A model generated the notes under the pieces. That model saw nothing but the letters and a program-made list of their open reading frames with translations. It had not been told where the DNA came from and made no database searches. Positions 57,315 through 64,000 of a stretch of 64,000 bases of DNA are shown piece after piece; the first letter of the stretch is position 1; every line of letters begins with the position of its first letter. The DNA comes from Lenzites betulinus (taxonomy: Eukaryota > Basidiomycota > Agaricomycetes > Polyporales > Polyporaceae). The position numbers were made by a program, and so were the translations under genes. Location of the stretch: contig JABYQU010000025.1 in the NCBI GenBank assembly GCA_022264855.1, forward strand, positions 248,001 to 312,000, written 5' to 3'.

Positions 57315-58019
57315 CTTGTCCACATACGCCACACAAGCTCCTGATCCTCGCTACTTTGGGACCGGTGCTGCGCAAGCCCTCTCCCGTCCGCTCCTTTATC
57401 CCTACCACCTACCGCCTCCCTCTCTCGCATCTCTCCACATTGATTACAGCTTTACCCCACCATGAACTGCTTCATCATTTTACGAGTGTGGATGTCCTTC
57501 GTTTCCATACACTCTTGCCGGACCCGGCAGCGTCATCATCGTTGTTGCGACTGCTTCTGCTTTACGGAACGCGACGCTTTAATCCCGCGCCTTTAGGAAT
57601 CCCATACCCGTTTGGAAGTTTCCCCAGTGCTGTACCAGTCTCTAGATGCAATTTCGTATATATCTACTCGTGATGTGATTGATACTTGGTCGGCAGGTCG
57701 CTCAAATCGTCTTTATCAGGCTGGTGCGGTGCGGAGGTAGTAAGTGCTAAGTCTATAGCTATAATGCATGTGCAGTAGCTACGATGCAAATCCCCAAAAA
57801 GCGCGTTCCCTATGTACGAATTCGAAGCTTCAAATTCAAAGCTTTAGCTTTAGGCGCCATATTGGAGGGCACCGATAATGAAGCACGCGCACGTGCTTGT
57901 TTACTCATATTTACGCGCGTTAGCGCGTCGCGTCGCGTCGAAGTCTTGGCCAATGAAGTGACTACTCCTAGCCAATAGCTACCACTAGCCATCCTCCTCC
58001 ATATCTTACGCGCCTTATT
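57315..58019. other. Intergenic, 0.7 kb
   Basis: Holds the 3' end of the membrane-protein gene and the SMC6 promoter. A small GTCGC repeat run (GCGTCGCGTCGCGTCG) lies at 57925-57940, about 80 bases before the SMC6 start. No gene. Confidence 0.45.
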
Positions 58020-61000
58020 ATGGGGAAACGCAGAGCAGCTGCACATTCCGATGGAGAAGACGGCTCTCAACCCGCCTCAAAACGTTCCCGAACTACCGAA
58101 AGTGATGAGGATGATCAGACAAGCAACCACCGCGCCACTCGAGACAAGAAAAAGGCTACCCAAGATGACGTGTTGGTCCTTGACGATGAAGACGAAGATA
58201 ATGGCGTGGCGGATACGCAGACTGACGAAGCTGCAGAGAAGAAGTTTGAGGAGGAGAACGAGGAACGCATTCGCGAGAGGCTCATGAACAAGAGCAAGGT
58301 TCAAGGCGTAAGTGTCACACCTATTCTTCGTTCCCCTGCTGTATATGAGGCTGTATTCGTGAAGGCGCGACTAACTCGATGTACGCCTACTCTTCAGGGC
58401 ATCGCAGAGATGGGCATCATCGAGTCTATCGAGATGCACCAGTTCATGTGCCACAAGTATTTGACGTTCTCCCTGGGACCTCAAATCAATTTCATCATCG
58501 GTAGGTGACCGTTCATGTGTCGTTGCGTGTATGTTGCTCAACGCGCGTATACAGGACATAACGGAAGTATGTAGCTCGGTTCACGACCTTCATGCGCGTA
58601 CTCACGAGCTGCTAGGCGGTAAGAGTGCAGTACTATCTGCTCTAACTGTAGCGCTTGGCGGTAAGGCTACCTCCACTGGTCGCGGCAATGGGTTGAAGGC
58701 GTTCATTCGCGAGGGCCAGTCGTGAGTATCAGACGATGTTGCAACGAACACTCCACTGACAAGTTCCTCAGCGTCGCCGAAGTGACCGTAATGCTCAAAA
58801 ATCAAGGGGAAGAAGCATATCGCCCCAAGGACTATGGCCGGAGCATCGTCATTACTCGCCGATTCACCAAGGAAGGCGCATCGTCGTACAAGATCAAGAG
58901 CCGAGAAGGCAAGCTCGTCTCGACGAAACGTGAGGAGCTTCAAGCGATTTGTGACCACATGAACATCCAGGTGGATAACCCTATGAACATCCTGACTCAA
59001 GGTACGTCATGTTCTCAAGAACCGCAGTAGTGCTGTTCGCTTATTAGCTTTCTCTAGACTCTGCCAGGTAATCAGTCCGCTCTACAACTGTGTCTACATT
59101 TGCTGACGACGTTATAAAGGCAGTTCTTGAGCGCCTCGACCCAAACGGACAAGTACAAGGTATGCTATACAGGATGTATCATGCCAGTGAGCTAATCACT
59201 CCACGCAGTTCTTTTTGAAGGGCACCCAGCTCAGTCAGTTGAGCGAGGAGTATCAGACGTGCATGGAGAACATCAGTCAGACACACAAAGTCCTGAAGCG
59301 CAAAGCCGAGGTTATTCCAGATCTCGAAGAGGCCCTCAGTGAGGCGCGTGCGCGCTGGGAGGAGGCGCAGAAGGCCGTCGCTCAGAAGACCAAGGTCGAC
59401 GACCTGAGGAAGGAGTTGGCTTGGGCCCATGTCGCAAGCAAGCAGGAGGTTAGGACAAGCACATATATGTTAGGGAATTGCTGACATAGAGCCTATGCGC
59501 AGGAACTGACCAAGCAGCTGAACGAAGTCGCGCATATTAAGCACCGGGTCGAGAAGTGTGAAGATCAAGTTCGACAAGCAGAGGTAGGGGTTATTGTCTG
59601 ATACCTTGAAGCCTTCCTCATTCCATCGTACAGGCGAGTCGCGCGGCCTGCGACGAGAAGGTTGCGACTCTCGAAGAGGAGCTCGCGTCCTTCGGCGACG
59701 TAAACGACCTGATCACGCGTCGTGAGGAACTTGCTGGGCGCATCAAGGTCCACAAAGCGAAGCTATTGGAGTTGAAGGTGTGATTTTCAACCCTTCATCC
59801 AGCCTATATACGGACGGCTCGTAACACTTTCATTATAGAGCGACGAAAAGACGATCCTCGAGTCGAAGGCAGGTGTTGACGCTAGTATCACCCATTATAA
59901 GCAGAGGATCCAAGACGAGCAAGCGCGCCTGGAGACTCGCTCAAAGGAGAAGCGCGATCGAGCCACGGGAAAGCTAGCCGAGGCTAATGCGTCCTTGGCA
60001 GACAAAGAGCAGAAGCTCAAGGTCATGACTGAGGAACGCGCGCGTCTCTACGCCGAAGCCGACGCTGCGAAGAAAGAAGGCGAACGGCTGCAAATCGACA
60101 GGAATGAGTGCCGCGACCGTGTCGTCGAGTGTGATCAGCAAATTCGCCGTTGTGCAGAGATGGAAAAGAGCAAGCTCGCTCAGTTCGGCAACCAGATGGA
60201 TCAGGTCCTCGCCCAGATCCGTCAGAGGAAGTGGCATGGCCGACCTCCCATCGGGCCCTTCGGCCTTTACGTGAAGGTGAAGGACTCGGAGAAGTGGGGT
60301 CCCCTTCTTCGAGTTGTCATTGGCAACGCTATGGGTAATTTCGCCATCACGGATGGACGTGATCGCCAGGCCCTGAATGAGATCCTCAAGAGGGCCGGGA
60401 AGTGAGTACGAAGTGTCTTCGCGTTATTCACACTTAACAATTTTGAATTGCAGTCACAACACGCAGATCATCATATCCGAAGTAGATCTCTTTGACTTCA
60501 GCGCAGGAGAGCCGCCACAGAACTACCTCACAATTCTTCGCGCACTCGAAGTGAGTATGAGCGGAAGTGTAGCAACGCGCCGGAACTGACGGTCCAAAGG
60601 TCTCGGACGACTATATCCTGCGACAGCTTGTTAACAATTTGCACATTGAGAGCACGCTCCTGGCCGCCAATCGTGCTGAGGCAGACGAGATGTTGGTTTC
60701 CCTGGGATCAGGTGGCGTCGCCATGGCCGCTGACCTGTACAGGGTTGTTCGATTCCCGTGGGTACACTCAGACATTGTTTATACGCCGCACCTCTGACAT
60801 TTTGTATGAAATAGCGAAGGAGGAGGACAGTCGTCCGTTCTCAACAACCTCAGGACGAACGATTCGAGGCAGAATCTCTTCCGTAACGCAAACGCGGAAG
60901 CCGAGAGGAGGCAAGTGACCCTTTAATTCTGTCGTTCTATGTCTGAAAGGCTGAACGCGCAAGTGTAGACGATGGCAAGGCCAGCGCGATGAGTTTGAAG

Positions 61001-62676
61001 CCCGACTCTCGGGGCTATCTCAACGAATCGCAGACCTAGAAAGCACCTACAACCGATGCCGGAAGCTCGCGAATGATCTTGAGGTTTGTGCCACATAAGT
61101 AAGCACACGTTTCCTTTTACTGATAGGTTTCCAGCCCCAGATATCCCAGCACAACAAGGCCATCCGCGGTATCAGGACGGAGATCAATAACATTCAGCTG
61201 GAGCTGAACGATGACCTTCCTGTGGATATCCAATCTCTCCACGATGAACTCAAGGTATGTGCCTATAATTATCAGCCTGCTGAACTTACTAATATTTCGC
61301 TATAGGTTCAAGAGAACGAGAAAGCTTACATCATGGAGCAGTACGAACAGTTGATCAAGGAGCGAGAGAAGGTTCAGCAGGACCAGCGTCCGCTGGTAGC
61401 CGAGTCGGATCAACTACGAATCCAGATTGCAGCCCACGGAACACAGCGAGGAGGTGTTTCGGTAGGTGTTGCTATCGTATACGAGACATCGGTCTGACGG
61501 GTTGTGCAGGATCGTCTCAACGAGGCCGTTGCGGAGCGCATGCATGCGGACAACTCGATACTGCACTTCACGTCCAAAGCGGACGCTGAAAGGGGGAAGT
61601 TAGCTGCAGCAGAAGAAGTAGCAAAGACGTTGGAGGAAGAGTTTCAGGTTAGCGCCTGTGCTCCTAGGTACCCGATCTGTTCTAATCCCCAGCAGGCATG
61701 GTCGGCAAAGGCGTCCAAGTACTGCGATCCTGTCGCTAATCCTCGCAAGGTTGACGTCGTGCAACGTGCTGTCGATGCTGCAAAGGCAGCTCTACTTGAA
61801 CGAGAGAAGCGGTACGAACCGCGACATCCCCTAGCACTCCAGATACTCACGCTCGCGAAGGCAAGGTGCAACGATCGAAGAGATAGCTGGCGATATGCAT
61901 CGGAAGGAGGCTTCGGTAGCCACCGCGAAGATGGATATCAGGGCACTCAATTCCCTCAATAATGTCGGTAGTCGTTCTGATCTCGTGAGACATCGCTCAT
62001 TGGCGTAACCCCTCCCCAGGCCCTCAAGAAGTCAGTCAAGCAACGTCTTGCTAGATGGCACGAATTCCGCCGTCACATTGCGCTTCGCTGCAAGGTCTAC
62101 TTCGCCTACCATCTTTCCAACCGCGGATACTTTGGGAAGGTTCTCTTTGATCATGTCAACGGCACCTTGAACTTGAGGGTAGGGTCGCTCACAGCCTGAT
62201 TGAAAATATCCAAACTAAGCTTCTCACCAGGTACAAACTGACGACCAAGCCGCGACGCAGACTCAGGCAAAGGAGAAGGATCCGCGTTCGCTTAGCGGCG
62301 GCGAGAAGTCCTTTTCGACCATATGCCTGCTCTTGTCGCTCTGGGAGTCTATCGGCTGCCCCATTCGCTGTTTGGGTACGTCGATATTGTTTCTGATCGA
62401 CTTCTTGGCCTCACCAGACACAGACGAGTTCGACGTTTTCATGGACGCGGTCAACCGCCGTATCAGCATGAAGATGATGGTTCGCTTAATGAATACCCTG
62501 AACCTGTCTTCAGTATGCTGACACGCACATAGATTGAGACTGCGAACGCATCCCGGGGAAAGCAGTACGTCCTCATCACCCCGCAGGACATGAACAATGT
62601 CAATCCGGGCAGCACCGTCCGCGTTCATCGGATGTCCGATCCTGAACGTGGTCAAGGTACATTGGCATTCAGGTGA
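58020..62676 (+). CDS. SMC6: SMC6 (Smc5-Smc6 complex ATPase)
   Basis: A gene of about 20 exons, ATG at 58020. The N-terminal 85 residues are acidic and disordered, with a basic nuclear signal (SKRSR). The ATPase head begins [18 protein letters not shown]; the Walker A loop GHNGSGKSAVL is split by an intron at 58570-58617. Coiled coil fills exons 59207-60230. The hinge (about 60235-60760) reads [40 protein letters not shown] and [16 protein letters not shown] second coiled coil follows to about 62250. The C-terminal head has the ABC signature [20 protein letters not shown] (from about 62290), then the Walker B/D-loop region [16 protein letters not shown] across an intron, and ends [22 protein letters not shown] 62674-62676. 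The complex handles stalled forks and recombination intermediates and is known to carry the SUMO ligase Nse2. No break was seen, though a few coiled-coil exon edges around 61470-62260 are approximate. Confidence 0.95.
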
Positions 62677-62865
62677 TCCGTGCCCTTCTCGCTTCGACGT
62701 CCTGCTCTATCCTACGTATTATGTCATAGATACTTTACGCCTCACACGTATAATATCTGCTACACCGAGTCAGGCCGCCTGTCGACTTCCAGTGCAACCT
62801 CTTGTAGTCTTCCATCCCGTCGAACGCCGCGTCCTTCAAATCGGCACCGTTTTTCCGGGCGTAAC

Positions 62866-64000
62866 TCCGATCTCAGACAGAAAATATCCAGTTTACCTTT
62901 CGAAGTCGCATCACACATTTGCTAGTCAATCCCAAACTTTTCGAGCAGCATATCCATTGTAATTGAAAAGTACAAGAGATAAAATATTAACACAGCTCTA
63001 TGGCACGTCTGCCATTCACCATCTCCGAGAACCCGGAGACAACGGACGAGCTGGTAGTATACTGACGTCGAGCCCATGACAGGGCAAGAGGATCCTTCAG
63101 CCAGAGATCGCGGCAATAGAGGGACCCAGAATTTTCAGGAGTAACGAAGGACAAGTGCAGGAACGTCGCCGAGGTAGCAAGAGGTCGCCCAGCTGAGAAC
63201 CGCCAGACAAACAGAGCTAGCTCGAGGAGTTCAAGACCCGTCCATTTTGGAGGCAGCGACAACGGCCGAAGCTGGTCTGAATGTTGTCTCAGCATACTTG
63301 CCGTGGTGGAGGAAGAGATAATAGGCAACTCACTAGTGGTCGACGCTGCATGGCTGCGCCTCCTCCCGGCACGCGGTCAGTGCCAGGAGAGCCGCATTGA
63401 GGGTTTCAGACACGCCTTTCCCGTGCATGGGATAGGCGCGTCTAGGTATCACCCACGTCGAGGAAACACACGCGTGCATTCTTGTGTGTCCAAGATGTGG
63501 TACTACAGGTGGCTGTCAGATGATGTGTAACGGAGGGAATGGGAGGCGACTCACTCGATGCCTGGGGAGCGATGAGCGATGAGCATTGTAACTTGATCGC
63601 TTGTCCGAGCAGTATTGACGTGCCGAAAGGGTGAGCGATCGCGCCCGATCGTGCTCGAGGTAGCGTGCGCGTGCATGTGCATGGTACTTGAGCGAGAGGA
63701 CCTAGACATCTAATGTCGGCGTCGAAGGTCTCAAATCACATGAATAAAACTCACCTGGGGCGTGTGGATGAACATGAACGGGGTCGACCGTCCAGACAAA
63801 CTTGAAACGTCGGAGGGGACGGTCGAAGGCGAGGCTGATGAAAAGCCAATGTCGCCTAGGATGCCGCGACCAAAGCGCGTCGGCGGCGAAGATAACAGGA
63901 ACAGAAAGAAAGGAAGACCCGGGATCATTGCGATCCCCCGGAAGGGCCTTGGAAGAAGAACGAGGCACGGTGGTCGCCTCGCGGTGGGGGTGAGCGGTCG
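62866..64000 (-). repeat. Dispersed repeat / gene-family element, copy B (truncated by window)
   Basis: Reverse-strand match to 27198-28330, high identity with single-base changes and almost no indels. It begins about 190 bases after the SMC6 stop and runs off the right edge. Together with copy A it forms a pair of inverted repeats about 34.5 kb apart. Confidence 0.8.
62987..63295 (-). CDS. Unknown protein frame of the repeat family (copy B)
   Basis: One hundred and two codons from an ATG at 63295: MLRQHSDQLRPLSLPPK, WTGLELLELALFVWRFSAG, LYCRDLWLKDPLALSWARR, ending VNGRRAIELC. Upstream, a GT-AG intron (AAG just before the ATG) lets a further segment (PMHGKGVSETLNAALLALTA) join in frame, so this may be the last exon of a longer gene extending beyond the window. 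The first base changes between copies A and B keep this frame open, except the A-copy stop. The family is not recognised. Confidence 0.35.
   Translation of the reverse strand: MLRQHSDQLRPLSLPPKWTGLELLELALFVWRFSAGRPLATSATFLHLSFVTPENSGSLYCRDLWLKDPLALSWARRQYTTSSSVVSGFSEMVNGRRAIELC

Overview
The window is nuclear DNA of a filamentous fungus, almost certainly a basidiomycete of the Agaricomycetes type. This is inferred from gene content and style. Most genes carry many introns of about 45-65 nt with GT-AG ends. Families typical of that group are present: a DUF6534 membrane protein, a MATH/BTB protein with an acidic insert in its BTB half, and a Kre9/Knh-like GPI protein. Coding GC is high. There is no bacterial, phage, rRNA, tRNA or CRISPR signature. 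Gene models below were assembled by eye from reading frames, splice sites and family motifs. Exon edges are usually firm where given, and whole-gene spans are firmer still.

Layout, left to right: an unresolved 5' stretch (1-1968); RTT109 histone acetyltransferase (-); a very intron-dense DUF6534 membrane protein (-); CUL1 cullin (-); a Kre9/Knh-like GPI protein (+); a large acidic orphan protein (+, 12400-15187); a decayed copy of a dispersed repeat (15.4-16.3 kb); ALG7 (+); isocitrate lyase ICL1 (+); a second large acidic orphan (+, 22456-26520) with tandemly duplicated exons and many SUMO-type motifs; a fuller copy of the same repeat (26.6-28.3 kb); an alpha/beta hydrolase (-); a MATH/BTB protein (+); GRASP with a histidine-rich tail (-); an unresolved stretch (35.7-38.0 kb); a PPR protein (+); a Zn2Cys6 transcription factor with a 14-nt exon (+); AOS1, the SUMO E1 small subunit (+); FOL3 dihydrofolate synthase (-); a SART3/Prp24-type U4/U6 recycling factor (-); a single-pass membrane protein (+); SMC6 (+); and an inverted copy of the repeat running off the right edge.

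Most genes are unrelated housekeeping functions: chromatin, ubiquitin ligase, N-glycosylation, glyoxylate cycle, splicing, folate, Golgi and DNA repair. No operon-like cluster or biosynthetic gene cluster is visible. Two themes deserve attention. One is SUMO: AOS1, SMC6 (whose complex is known to carry a SUMO ligase) and an orphan protein packed with SUMO-acceptor-like and SUMO-binding-like motifs. The other is a three-copy, intron-bearing repeat family of unknown function, two copies of which follow the two acidic orphan genes in the same orientation.
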